Part shown: piece by piece, positions 27,578-36,538 of the stretch
How the letters are laid out: each line of letters opens with the position of its first letter
Numbering within the stretch: the stretch's first letter is position 1
Assembly: GCA_028287465.1 (NCBI GenBank)
Contig: JAQBPO010000062.1
Coordinates: forward strand, 1-64,000
Direction: 5' to 3'
Length of the DNA: 64,000 nt
Source: Fibrobacterota bacterium
GTDB lineage: Bacteria > Fibrobacterota > Fibrobacteria > UBA11236
Program-made: the position numbers and the translations under genes
The notes under the pieces: model-generated
The model's input: the letters and a program-made list of their open reading frames with translations, nothing else
Told to the model about the DNA's origin: nothing
The model's database searches: none

Positions 27578-30138
27578 TGCACGATACCGCGCCCGAAACC
27601 CGATCGAAGGTCGAACGCTGGTTTCTCGCCAAGGCGCCCCTTCCCTTCCTGGGAAGGCATGAGGAACGCATACCCGTGGTCATGGTGGACGATTACGTCC
27701 AGCTCGGCCAGCTGACCGCCCTGCGCTTCCTGGAATGGCTCCAGGACAACCCCGAGGGCCTGGCCGCCCTGCCCACCGGAAAGACGCCGGAATATTTCAT
27801 CAAGTGGGCGCGTTACTACCTCGCCAATTGGGAGGAGGAGGCCAGGAGCGGACTGCTCAAGCAGATCGGCCTGGACGACAAGGCCAAGCCTTCCTGCGCC
27901 AAGGCGCACTTCGTGCAGCTGGACGAGTTCTTCCCCATCGATCCTTCCCATGAGCGCTCCTTCCGCCATTACGTGAAGAAGTACTACCTGGAAGGATTCG
28001 GTTTCGACGAGAGCCGGGCCCTCCTGCTGGATTGCTACAACCTGGATGCGCCGGGACCCGGAGCGCGCCGCAACCCTGCCTTGTCCCGCATCACCAACCT
28101 GGAAGCCTTGTTCCAGGGGGACCGCTTCACCTACCTCGATTTACGGGAGCGCCAGCCCGCCACCCCGCTGGAGGCACTCCAGAAGGAGGCCATCGGCCAT
28201 TTCGATCGCGTTTGCGAGGAGTACGAGCGCCGCATCCGCTCCCTGGGCGGTATCGGGTTCTTCCTTGGCGGCGTGGGACCGGACGGCCATATCGCCTTCA
28301 ACGTCCGGGGCAGCAGCCATCATTCCTCCACGCGCCTGACCCTCATGAATTACGAGACCATGGCCGCGGCGGCGGGCGACCTGGGCGGGATCGAATCCGT
28401 GCGCAAGAAGGCCGTCATCACCATCGGGCTGGAAACCATCACCTGGAATCCCGAAGCCGTGGCCATCATCATGGCGGCCGGCGAGGCCAAGGCGAAGGTG
28501 GTGGCCCAGGCCATCGAGGAGCCCGCGGACATCGCGACCCCGGCCAGCTGCCTGCAGTCCCTGCCCAACGCGCGCTTCTTCGTCACCAAGGGCGCGGCCT
28601 CCCGCCTTAAGGCCCGGCGTTTCCGGCTCCTGGGCGAAGCGGTCTCCCAATCTCCGGCGGGATCCTCCGGACCGGCGGGCGGCGTGATCAGGGCGCGACC
28701 GGCGGAATCGGAAATCCAACGCCTGGTCATCGACGGCGCCATGGCCCTAGGCCTGGATCTCAAGGCCCTGGCCAAGGACGGCCTGGCCGCCATCCCCGGC
28801 TCCATCCTGTCGCAGGAGTCCAACGCATCCAAGGCCCTGAACACCGATACAATCGCCAAGACCCTTGCCACGGGCCGCGCCGCGCTCGCCCTCGCCTCCG
28901 CCCTGTCCAGCCAGGACGTTCCGGGCCTCGCCAAGGCCGCCTCGGACGGGTTGATGGATAAGATCCAGGCGGGCCTGCGCCTTTCAGGCCTGGGGCCCTC
29001 CGCGGGGGAACAGCGCTTCCTCCACACCGGGCCGCATCACGACGATATCGAGCTCGCCTATTTCCCCTTGCTGCACCACCTGGTGCGCTCGGAGCGTAAT
29101 TACAACCACTTCTGCTACCTGACCAGTGGCTTCACCTCGGTCACCAACCATTACGTGCTGGAACGCCTGGGGTCCCTCCGCCGTTACCTGCAGGACGGCA
29201 GCCTGCTGCTGGCCATGTCCGCGGAAGAGCTGAGCCGTGACGATGCGCGTTACAAGGAGATCTACGGCTACCTGAACGCCATCGCGGAAAGGGACCAGGA
29301 CGGGCAGGCCCTCTACACGGCGTGCCGGCTCTACCGCTTCCTGCGCAAGGAACTCGGCACCTCGTCCCAGGAACGGATCCATTCCTCGGTCGAAGAACAG
29401 ATACGCCTGCTGGAGTCCCTGTCCCCGGGAAAGCGCGAGCCGGAAACCATGCAGAAGCTGAAGGGCTGGCTGCGGGAATGGGAGGCCGAACTGGTCTGGG
29501 CCCATTTCGGTTTCGGCCCGGACCATGTGACCCATATGCGCCTGGAGTTCTACACCGGCGCGGTCTTCCCCCAGGATCCGGAATACGAACGGGACGTACT
29601 GCCCATCGTGGCCTTGCTGGAAAAGGTGCGCCCCACCGTGGTGACCCTGGCCCTGGATCCGGAGGGCAGCGGCCCGGATACCCATTTCAAGGTGCTGATG
29701 GCGATCTCGGCGGCTCTTGAAACCTATACCGCCCGCCATGGGGTGGGCGATCTCCGGGTCTGGGGCTATCGCAACGTCTGGGCCCGGTTCCATCCTTCCG
29801 AGGTCAATACCATCATCCCCGTTTCCCTCAATTCCTTCGCCGTCCTGAACAATATGTTCGAGAGCTGCTTCATCAGCCAGCGCTCCGCCTCCTTCCCCAG
29901 CCCCGAGCTGGACGGAACCTTCAGCGAGCTATGCCAGGCCACCTGGGTGGAGCAATTCCGGGATTTGACCACCCTCCTGGGCAAGGAGACCTTTTACGGC
30001 CATGCCCATCCCATGATGCGGCGCGCCTACGGGGCCATCTACCTCAAGGACATGACCTACGCGGAATTCGTGGAGGAGACCCGGCCCCTCAAGGCCCTGT
30101 CCAAAAACAAGGAGCAGGTCCGCTTCCCCCTGGAATGA
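27577..30138 (+). CDS. Glucosamine-6-phosphate deaminase (NagB)-PIG-L deacetylase fusion
   Basis: 853 residues, cytoplasmic. Residues ~1-345 are a NagB/SugarP isomerase domain: PTGKTPEYF, HFVQLDEFFPI and GGVGPDGHIAFN. Residues ~480-850 are a PIG-L/LmbE-type domain with the metal motif HTGPHHDDIEL and a downstream PDTHFKV. NagB converts glucosamine-6-phosphate to fructose-6-phosphate and ammonia; the PIG-L half plausibly removes the acetyl group from GlcNAc-6-phosphate, replacing a separate NagA (inference; such fusions occur in Bacteroidota-type genomes). Where E. coli NagB has Glu after HIAFN (Glu148), Val is present; the effect is unknown. Translationally coupled (TGATG) to the secreted protein upstream, placing amino-sugar catabolism inside the chitin regulon. 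Confidence 0.88.
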   Translation: MHDTAPETRSKVERWFLAKAPLPFLGRHEERIPVVMVDDYVQLGQLTALRFLEWLQDNPEGLAALPTGKTPEYFIKWARYYLANWEEEARSGLLKQIGLDDKAKPSCAKAHFVQLDEFFPIDPSHERSFRHYVKKYYLEGFGFDESRALLLDCYNLDAPGPGARRNPALSRITNLEALFQGDRFTYLDLRERQPATPLEALQKEAIGHFDRVCEEYERRIRSLGGIGFFLGGVGPDGHIAFNVRGSSHHSSTRLTLMNYETMAAAAGDLGGIESVRKKAVITIGLETITWNPEAVAIIMAAGEAKAKVVAQAIEEPADIATPASCLQSLPNARFFVTKGAASRLKARRFRLLGEAVSQSPAGSSGPAGGVIRARPAESEIQRLVIDGAMALGLDLKALAKDGLAAIPGSILSQESNASKALNTDTIAKTLATGRAALALASALSSQDVPGLAKAASDGLMDKIQAGLRLSGLGPSAGEQRFLHTGPHHDDIELAYFPLLHHLVRSERNYNHFCYLTSGFTSVTNHYVLERLGSLRRYLQDGSLLLAMSAEELSRDDARYKEIYGYLNAIAERDQDGQALYTACRLYRFLRKELGTSSQERIHSSVEEQIRLLESLSPGKREPETMQKLKGWLREWEAELVWAHFGFGPDHVTHMRLEFYTGAVFPQDPEYERDVLPIVALLEKVRPTVVTLALDPEGSGPDTHFKVLMAISAALETYTARHGVGDLRVWGYRNVWARFHPSEVNTIIPVSLNSFAVLNNMFESCFISQRSASFPSPELDGTFSELCQATWVEQFRDLTTLLGKETFYGHAHPMMRRAYGAIYLKDMTYAEFVEETRPLKALSKNKEQVRFPLE

Positions 30139-30231
30139 CGGTACCTGGTGAAGAATGCCGCATCCTATCGGAACTCCAGTAACCCAATTTTTGGGGAATT
30201 CGAGCCATTTTGGCGGAAATTCGGGCCCATC

Positions 30232-30298
30232 TGGTGAAATAGAGTTCATCACTTTCAGCGGACCCCGGGTGGACAAATGCCTCCCCTGGGCATAAGTT
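30232..30298 (+). promoter_or_regulatory. Chitin-regulon promoter cassette, copy C
   Basis: TGGTGAA (30232-30238), six-base spacer, TTCATCA (30245-30251), 18 bp, TGGACA (-35, 30270-30275), 17 bp, TAAGTT (-10, 30293-30298). The predicted transcription start (~30305) coincides with the GTG start codon of the regulator at 30306, so the mRNA is probably leaderless. Confidence 0.8.
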
Positions 30299-30305
30299 AT
30301 AGTCG

Positions 30306-31133
30306 GTGATAAGCGTATTCGACTATCTAGATTATCGGCAGTTCCTCAGGGACTTCTATAACCAGCAGAAAAAGACCAACACGTTCTTTTCCTACCGGTA
30401 TATTGGTAACAAAGTAGGGATGGATTCCAGCTTCCTGATCAAGGTGCTGCAAGGCCATCTCCACGTAGCCGAAGACCGCATTGAGAAATTCCACAAGATA
30501 TGCAACTTCAACGATAAAGAAGCCCAGTACTTCGAGGCCTTGGTCCATTTCAACAAGGCCAAATCCGAAAAGGAGAGCAAGCTCTATTTCGAGAAGATGC
30601 TCTCCATCAACAAGGCCAAGTCCGACAAGATCGTCGAGAGCCAATACGAGTTCTTCCAGAAATGGTATTACTCCGCCGTATGGGCCCTGTTGGACGGAGC
30701 GCCTTTCAAGGGCGACATCAAGGACCTGGGCAATATGCTGACCCCGGCCATCGGACTGAAGGAAGCCAAGGCGGCCATCAAGCTCCTCGAGGATCTGAAA
30801 CTGATCGTCCAGGATGCGGACGGCGCCTACCGTGCGGTGGGCCTCAACCTGACCACGGGCAAGGAATGGCGCTCGGTCGCCATCATGCAGTACCAGCGCG
30901 AGATGATCAAGCTGGCCGAGGAGAGCCTGGAGCGTTTCCGCAAAGAGGAACGCGATATCTCCACCCTGACCGTGAACATCCCCGAATCGGCCATCCCGGA
31001 AATCCGGGACCTGACCGGCGAGTTCCGCGAGTCCCTGAAGAAGCTCGTCAACAGCTATACCGAGACCGATCGCGTCTACCAGATGAACATCCAGATGTTC
31101 CCGCTCACGCAGAAGCGCAAGGCCCACAAATGA
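30306..31133 (+). CDS. TIGR02147/DUF4423 family regulator, candidate activator of the chitin regulon
   Basis: 275 residues, cytoplasmic. The N-terminus SVFDYLDYRQFLRDFY is characteristic of TIGR02147, a family expanded in Fibrobacter. Residues ~28-65 (SYRYIGNKVGMDSSFLIKVLQGH) look like a helix-turn-helix of XRE type. Residues ~115-270 are the DUF4423 region. No signal peptide. The GTG start at 30306 is required to include the conserved N-terminus; no ribosome binding site is visible, and the predicted transcription start sits directly on it, pointing to leaderless translation. It lies under its own copy of the regulon promoter, suggesting autoregulation, and heads a possible seven-gene unit with the lipoprotein and ABC importer. 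Role as activator is inferred from position; the family function is experimentally poorly known. Confidence 0.8.
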   Translation: MISVFDYLDYRQFLRDFYNQQKKTNTFFSYRYIGNKVGMDSSFLIKVLQGHLHVAEDRIEKFHKICNFNDKEAQYFEALVHFNKAKSEKESKLYFEKMLSINKAKSDKIVESQYEFFQKWYYSAVWALLDGAPFKGDIKDLGNMLTPAIGLKEAKAAIKLLEDLKLIVQDADGAYRAVGLNLTTGKEWRSVAIMQYQREMIKLAEESLERFRKEERDISTLTVNIPESAIPEIRDLTGEFRESLKKLVNSYTETDRVYQMNIQMFPLTQKRKAHK

Positions 31134-32446
31134 AGGCCCGGCTCCTCCTCGCATCCCTGTCCGCGGCCTTCCTGGCGGCTTTCAACGGTTGCGGGCCGGA
31201 ACCGTTGGCCGGCGGCACCATCGAGACCACCAACGGCATCGCCGCCCGCGTGGTTCTGCCGAGCGGCCGTCCCGCGACCAATATCAAGGTGTTCCTCCTG
31301 GACGAGCAGGATTGGCTGAAGAAGACCAAGGCCGGTGAGAGCATCGTGATGGACAGCGCCGAAACGGATACCGACGGGAAATTCAGGTTCAAGGACGTGG
31401 ACACGAACCGGACCGTGAGCCTTTACGCGGACGTGGAGACCTACGGCATGCTCATCCATTCCTGCACCCAGAAGCTGGTCGACGTGGCCTACAAGGGCAC
31501 CATCGGGATGAGCAAGAAGGTGAGCTACCAGGGTACCATCAAGGATACCACCTACAAGACCGAGAAGATCCTCCTGGCGGGTTCGCCCTTCGCTTCCGAA
31601 GTCGACAGCACCGGCAGGTTCATCATCAAGGATGTGCCTCAGGAATACTATTCCGTGGTCATTTTGCGCAAACTCCCCAATGAGACCCATGAATACGTGG
31701 TGGGCGAAAATATCAGGCTGGACGAGTGGACGGAAGGCAAGCCCACCATCATCACGCCGGATACGACCAAGGCCATCCTCATCGAGGACTTCGAAGATCT
31801 GGACAACCGGAACCTGCTGGGACCCGTTTTCGGCGGCGGATGGTGGGACGCGATAAACGATTATCCGGCCGATAACGCCACCTTGCTGCAACCCGTGAAC
31901 GCCGCGCCGCAGAACTTCGCGCGGGCCATCACGAACGGCGGTTCCGAAGAGAGGGCCCGCAGCCTGCACGTCCTCTACCAGGCCGCGAGGTCCGCGCCGA
32001 CGGCGGAACCGTTCGTACTGTTGACGTCGAACCTGGGCGCCTATAACGTGCACTACAACCTGGGCGGCATGGATTCGCTGACCTTCTTCTCGGGAGGCTC
32101 CGGCCGGTTGACCGTCGAATTGGTCCAGACGAATCCCGCCGGCAGCGAGGTCGCCCTGGAAGTCATCGCGTCCAAGTCCTTCGACCTCGATTCGAACGGC
32201 TGGACGAAATACTCCATCAAGCCAGGGGATCTGGGTGTCACGGTCGGCTGGTTCCCGAACGACCCGGCCAGCTTCAAGGCCGCCTTCGAAAAGGCCAGGC
32301 TCCCCGCTTATACCAAGAAGCCCGGGACCTGGGAGGAAATGGGGGGCATGGTCACCCAAATCCGGTTCAAAGGCGCGGGCGGCGCGGAATTCTGGCTCGA
32401 TCATATCCGCATCCACGGCATCACCGCGGGCGACCTGGTCAAGTAG
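31130..32446 (+). CDS. Lipoprotein with Ig-like repeats and C-terminal carbohydrate-binding-like domain
   Basis: 438 residues. A lipoprotein signal (LLLASLSAAFLAAFNGC, Cys22) is followed by carboxypeptidase-regulatory-like segments at ~35-100 and ~120-200 (GIAARVVLPSGRPATNIKVFLL; DTDGKFRFKDVD). Residues ~228-430 (ILIEDFEDLDNRN ... FWLDHIRIHGI) resemble a CBM11/CIA30-type jelly-roll. Expected to be anchored in the outer or inner membrane facing outwards or into the periplasm. ATG 31130 overlaps the regulator stop as ATGA, so both are coupled. Its position directly after the regulator suggests a ligand-binding or sensing role for chitin fragments, but this is inference. Confidence 0.78.
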   Translation: MKARLLLASLSAAFLAAFNGCGPEPLAGGTIETTNGIAARVVLPSGRPATNIKVFLLDEQDWLKKTKAGESIVMDSAETDTDGKFRFKDVDTNRTVSLYADVETYGMLIHSCTQKLVDVAYKGTIGMSKKVSYQGTIKDTTYKTEKILLAGSPFASEVDSTGRFIIKDVPQEYYSVVILRKLPNETHEYVVGENIRLDEWTEGKPTIITPDTTKAILIEDFEDLDNRNLLGPVFGGGWWDAINDYPADNATLLQPVNAAPQNFARAITNGGSEERARSLHVLYQAARSAPTAEPFVLLTSNLGAYNVHYNLGGMDSLTFFSGGSGRLTVELVQTNPAGSEVALEVIASKSFDLDSNGWTKYSIKPGDLGVTVGWFPNDPASFKAAFEKARLPAYTKKPGTWEEMGGMVTQIRFKGAGGAEFWLDHIRIHGITAGDLVK

Positions 32447-32533
32447 CCGGACCAAGGGAAATCACCGCAATCAGCGGAATCGCCGCGCGTGGCCCCAGGC
32501 GCGCAAGGCGGCCCGCATGCAACGGAGACAATC

Positions 32534-34618
32534 GTGCGCTTGACGAAATGGGTCGTGGGTCCGCTGGCCCTTTTGTCCCTCGGAATCTACGGCCTTTACA
32601 ATTGCGTCCTCTGCGGGGATCCCGCGGCGAAGGCCGCCGCGGCCGCGGTCGCCAACGGCGGCAGGCCGGAAATCGTCGTCCGCATCCCTTCCTTCCCCAC
32701 CCAGAGCCTGGAGCCCTACGTATGGGCGCCGCAGGCGGTGATCACCCAGGGGACCCTGTTGGAAGGCCTGTTCGGCTACGACCGGGACCTGAACGTGGTA
32801 CCGAAGGTCGCGGAGAGTTGGGTCCTGGCCCCGGACAAGCTGACCTGGACCATCAAGCTCCGCAAGGACAAGAAGTGGTCGGACGGGACCGGCGTCACGG
32901 CCCATGATTTCATCTACGGATGGACGCGCTTCTGCAGCCCGGGCTTCCCCTCGCCGGACTGGGCTTCCGTTTTCGTATCCGTAGAGCATGCCATGGACTA
33001 CAAGTCCGGCAGCATCCCCCTGGACTCCGTCGGCTTCAAGGCCCTGGACGATTATACCCTGGTGGTCAAGCTCATCAAGCCGCGCTCGCTTCCCTCCTTC
33101 CTCGCCCTGTCCTCCACCCTGCCCATGCACAAGGCCAGCTTCGAGGCGGCCAAGGCGCGCGGCGAGGCGGATTTCTGGTGGATGCCCGGCAGCTTCGTCG
33201 GCAACGGCCCCTACATCCCCGTGCGTTTCGTGCGGGACGGGGAGATTGAACTGGTGCGGAACCCCCATTACGTCGGCGAACGCGGCAACGTGGACCGCTT
33301 CGTGCTCAAGTCCATGAGCATGTCCTCCCAGAGCGTGCAGATCCAGCAATACGAGGCGGGCGAACTGGACGTCGCCCATGTCATGACCCTGGGGGACTAC
33401 GCCTACGCCTCCAAGGCCAAGCATATCAAGGACCAGGTGGTGATGACCCCGGAGATGGGCTATACCGGGATCCAGATGGCCCGCACGGTGAACAAGCTGA
33501 TGAATGACGACAACCTGCGCCGGGCCATCGCCCTGGCCATAGACAAGGCGGACCTGGCCAAGAACGTCATGGGCGGCCGGGTGAACCCCACCAATGTATT
33601 CGGTCCGGAACAGGACAGCCTTTTCGCCGGCCTCACCGGCGTCTCCTTCGATCGGGAAGAAGCCAAGCGGTGCCTGGCCAAGTCATCCTACCGCGGGGAA
33701 CCCATCTACCTCTTCAGCCCGCCGTCGACGGACGTCAAGGGCCTGGCCTCGGTATCGGAAGCCATCCAGTCGCACCTCAAGGCCATCGGCCTGAACGTGG
33801 TCATCGAGAACCTGGAGGAGGGCGTGCTCAACTCCTACGTCTGGGGCGGAGGCTACATCGACGATCCGCGCTACAACCGTCCCGGCCTCACCCTGTTCCC
33901 CGGCAAGGTCCTGTGGAAGGAGCCGGTGATGATGCTGCGCGCCGCCGACCATAGCTGGGACTGGATGAATTACGACTACGAGGTCAAGGAGCTCCGCAAG
34001 CGCATCACCCTGGAGCGCGTGGCCCTCAAGAAAGAGGAGAAGGGGGACAAGCCCCGGGACTGGGCCGAACTCAAGGTGCTGCGCGATTCCTGCGCGGCCT
34101 GGTTCGCGCGCATCAAATCCATGGAGACCGACTCGCTGTTCCGCAACAAGATCCTGGAGAAGAACGCCGCCCCGCAATACGATCGCCTGCTCTCCTCCAT
34201 CGGCCCCAAGACCGCCCGGGACGAGAAGATCGCCAAGTGGCAAAGCGCCAAGGACGTGCTGTTGGACGCCGAGTTCGAGTTCCTGACCTATTTCGGCAAC
34301 CAGCGCAACCATGACGGCAAGGTGACCTTCGCCCATCTGGAGACGGCCACCATGGAGGATTCCGCGACCACGCCCCTGCTGCGCCACATGATCCAGCTCT
34401 CCCTGGATCAGAATTGGATCATCCCGTTCTTCTCCGAAAAGCTCGTCTACGTGAAACGCCCCTGGCTCACGGGGGAATCCATGAACAAGTTCGGGATGTG
34501 GAACGTGCTTTTCGATCTGCAATACATCAACGTGGACGAGAAGGCTTACATGGCCGCCGTCCATCCGGAAAGCAAATCCTGGCTGACGCGCCTCGCCTCC
34601 CACCAGGAAGGGAACTGA
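32534..34618 (+). CDS. ABC transporter substrate-binding protein, peptide/chitooligosaccharide type (SBP_bac_5)
   Basis: 694 residues. The N-terminal hydrophobic segment (WVVGPLALLSLGIYGLYNC) exports or anchors it. The family 5 fold is recognised from SLEPYVWAPQAVITQGTLLEGLFGYD (shown in part), ESWVLAPDKLTWTIKLRKDKKWSDG, AHDFIYGWTR and DNLRRAIALAIDKADL. It is ~150 residues longer than typical DppA/OppA because of a charged helical insert at ~490-590. Family 5 proteins bind peptides, but the Vibrio chitobiose-binding protein belongs to the same family; with the surrounding chitin genes, chitooligosaccharide is the likely ligand (inference). Start GTG 32534 has GGAGA at 32524. No terminator separates it from the lipoprotein gene (87-nt gap). 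Confidence 0.85.
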   Translation: MRLTKWVVGPLALLSLGIYGLYNCVLCGDPAAKAAAAAVANGGRPEIVVRIPSFPTQSLEPYVWAPQAVITQGTLLEGLFGYDRDLNVVPKVAESWVLAPDKLTWTIKLRKDKKWSDGTGVTAHDFIYGWTRFCSPGFPSPDWASVFVSVEHAMDYKSGSIPLDSVGFKALDDYTLVVKLIKPRSLPSFLALSSTLPMHKASFEAAKARGEADFWWMPGSFVGNGPYIPVRFVRDGEIELVRNPHYVGERGNVDRFVLKSMSMSSQSVQIQQYEAGELDVAHVMTLGDYAYASKAKHIKDQVVMTPEMGYTGIQMARTVNKLMNDDNLRRAIALAIDKADLAKNVMGGRVNPTNVFGPEQDSLFAGLTGVSFDREEAKRCLAKSSYRGEPIYLFSPPSTDVKGLASVSEAIQSHLKAIGLNVVIENLEEGVLNSYVWGGGYIDDPRYNRPGLTLFPGKVLWKEPVMMLRAADHSWDWMNYDYEVKELRKRITLERVALKKEEKGDKPRDWAELKVLRDSCAAWFARIKSMETDSLFRNKILEKNAAPQYDRLLSSIGPKTARDEKIAKWQSAKDVLLDAEFEFLTYFGNQRNHDGKVTFAHLETATMEDSATTPLLRHMIQLSLDQNWIIPFFSEKLVYVKRPWLTGESMNKFGMWNVLFDLQYINVDEKAYMAAVHPESKSWLTRLASHQEGN

Positions 34619-34619
34619 C

Positions 34620-35582
34620 ATGCACGCCCTGGTCTTCTTCTCCAAGCGCCTGAGCGCAATCGTCGTCTCCCTGGCGGCGGTCGTGACCATCACCTTCTAC
34701 CTGATGCATTCCGCGCCGGGAAACTTCCTCGAGATGCAACAGGTGCGCGAGGCCATGGCCAGCCTGGACAGCAAGGGTCGCGAAGCGCAGAAGCAATACG
34801 AGATCGAGTTCCAGAAACGCTACGCCCTGGACAAGCCCATCTACGTGCAGATCGGCATCTACCTCAAGAACGCCGCCACCTTCAAATTCGGCCCGTCCTT
34901 CACCAATCCCAACGTGCCCATCGAGGCCCTGGTCCGCGAGAAGTTCGGGACCACCCTGCAGATCGTCCTCATCGGCCTGATCCTGGCGATCGTGGCCGGG
35001 GTGCCCTTGGGCGTCATCGCCGCCCTGCGCAAGAATACGGTTTGGGATTACGGCCTGATGGGCTTTTCCATGATAGGCCAAGTGATCCCGTCCTTCGTCA
35101 TCGCCGTGGGCCTCATCGTCATCTTCTCCGTGATGCTGGGCTGGCTGCCCACCTCCGGTTGGGGGCAATGCCGGCATTACATCCTGCCCGCCCTGGCCAT
35201 CGGCGCGGCGCCCATCGCCACCGTGGCCCGCTATATCCGCTCCAGCATCTTGGAGACCATGGAGCAGGATTACATCCGCACCGCCTTCTCGAAGGGCATC
35301 CCCGAGGCCCGCGTCATCCTGGCCCATGCCCTGCGCAACTCCCTCATCCCCCTCATCACCGTGATGGGCCCCCAGTTCAGCTTCATGCTCCTGGGCAGCG
35401 TGCTGGTGGAACAGGTGTTCCGCATCCCGGGAATGGGATCCATGTTCGTTTCCGCCGCCCAACAACGCGATTATCCGATGCTGGTCACCTCGACCCTGAT
35501 TTTCGCCGCGGCCATCATGCTGGTAAACCTGGTCGTGGACGTGCTATACGCCTTCCTCGACCCCCGGATAAAGCTGGAGTGA
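34620..35582 (+). CDS. ABC transporter permease, DppB/OppB type
   Basis: 320 residues, inner membrane, six predicted helices. The first helix (IVVSLAAVVTITFYLMHSAPGNF) and the long periplasmic loop are typical of DppB-type permeases. The EAA-type cytoplasmic loop reads EQDYIRTAFSKGIPEARVILAHALRN. ATG 34620 is one base after the upstream stop codon. Second gene of the importer, order SBP-B-C-D-F. Specificity follows the binding protein; see the note on chitooligosaccharides there. Confidence 0.92.
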   Translation: MHALVFFSKRLSAIVVSLAAVVTITFYLMHSAPGNFLEMQQVREAMASLDSKGREAQKQYEIEFQKRYALDKPIYVQIGIYLKNAATFKFGPSFTNPNVPIEALVREKFGTTLQIVLIGLILAIVAGVPLGVIAALRKNTVWDYGLMGFSMIGQVIPSFVIAVGLIVIFSVMLGWLPTSGWGQCRHYILPALAIGAAPIATVARYIRSSILETMEQDYIRTAFSKGIPEARVILAHALRNSLIPLITVMGPQFSFMLLGSVLVEQVFRIPGMGSMFVSAAQQRDYPMLVTSTLIFAAAIMLVNLVVDVLYAFLDPRIKLE

Positions 35583-35584
35583 CC

Positions 35585-36538
35585 ATGTCCCCATCCACGA
35601 CCACGCCCGGCCAGGGCCCCGGCGCCCCTGGAGCCGACCTCGCTTCCGGCTTCCCGGCCGCGGGTTCCGATCCTTCGGACGAAATGTCCGTGCCCCAATA
35701 CGGCGGCATGGCCGGCCTGCGCCGCGATTGGCGCCGCTTCCGCCGCAACAAGCTGGCGGTGGCCGGCCTGGCCTATATCCTGTTCCTGTTCTTCATCGCC
35801 TTCACGGCGGACTGGGTGGCCCCGTACCATTACGAGACCACCAATCCTCCCGCGGCCCTGGAGTCCTCGAGCGTCCAGCACTGGTTCGGGACGGACGAAT
35901 TGGGACGGGACATGCTTTCCCGCGTCATGTACAGCGCCCGCAACGCCATCGTCGTCTCCTTCGGATCGGTGCTGATCGGCTTGGCCGTGGGCGCGTTCAT
36001 CGGCGCGGTATCCGGATTCTACGGAGGCATCCTGGACATCGCGGTGATGCGGGTGGTGGACATCATGTTCGCCTTCCCGCAATTCCTCCTGCTCATCATC
36101 CTGGTGACGGCCATGGGCCGCGGCCTGGGGACCATGTTCGTGGCCATCGGCATCACCAGCTGGGCCGGCTACGCGCGCCTGGTGCGCGGCCAGATCCTGA
36201 GCGCCAAGAACAACGATTACGTGGAAGCGGCCCGCTGCCTGGGTTCCGGCAACGGGCACATCATCCGCAAGTACATCCTGCCCAATATCGTGGGACCCAT
36301 CATCGTGGCCGTGAGCTTCGGCGTGCCCGCGGGCATGTTGGCCGAATCCGCCATGAGCCTCATCGGCATGGGCCTGCGCCCGCCCATGCCCAGCTGGGGC
36401 AACCTCATCAGCGCCGGCATGATGCAGATGTACGGCTTCCCGCATCTGGTCCTCTGGCCCTCCCTCACCTTCGGGCTCACCTTGCTGGCCTTCACCTTCG
36501 TCGGCGACGGCCTCCGGGAGATTTATGGCAAGGAATAG
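35585..36538 (+). CDS. ABC transporter permease, DppC/OppC type
   Basis: 317 residues, inner membrane. A ~45-residue Pro/Gly/Ser-rich N-terminal extension precedes the usual start of the fold (RRFRRNKLAVAGLAYILFLF). The EAA loop is YVEAARCLGSGNGHIIRKYILPN. The typical DppC stretch HWFGTDELGRDMLSRVMYSA is present. ATG 35585 lies two bases after the DppB stop. Partner of the DppB-type permease. Confidence 0.92.
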   Translation: MSPSTTTPGQGPGAPGADLASGFPAAGSDPSDEMSVPQYGGMAGLRRDWRRFRRNKLAVAGLAYILFLFFIAFTADWVAPYHYETTNPPAALESSSVQHWFGTDELGRDMLSRVMYSARNAIVVSFGSVLIGLAVGAFIGAVSGFYGGILDIAVMRVVDIMFAFPQFLLLIILVTAMGRGLGTMFVAIGITSWAGYARLVRGQILSAKNNDYVEAARCLGSGNGHIIRKYILPNIVGPIIVAVSFGVPAGMLAESAMSLIGMGLRPPMPSWGNLISAGMMQMYGFPHLVLWPSLTFGLTLLAFTFVGDGLREIYGKE

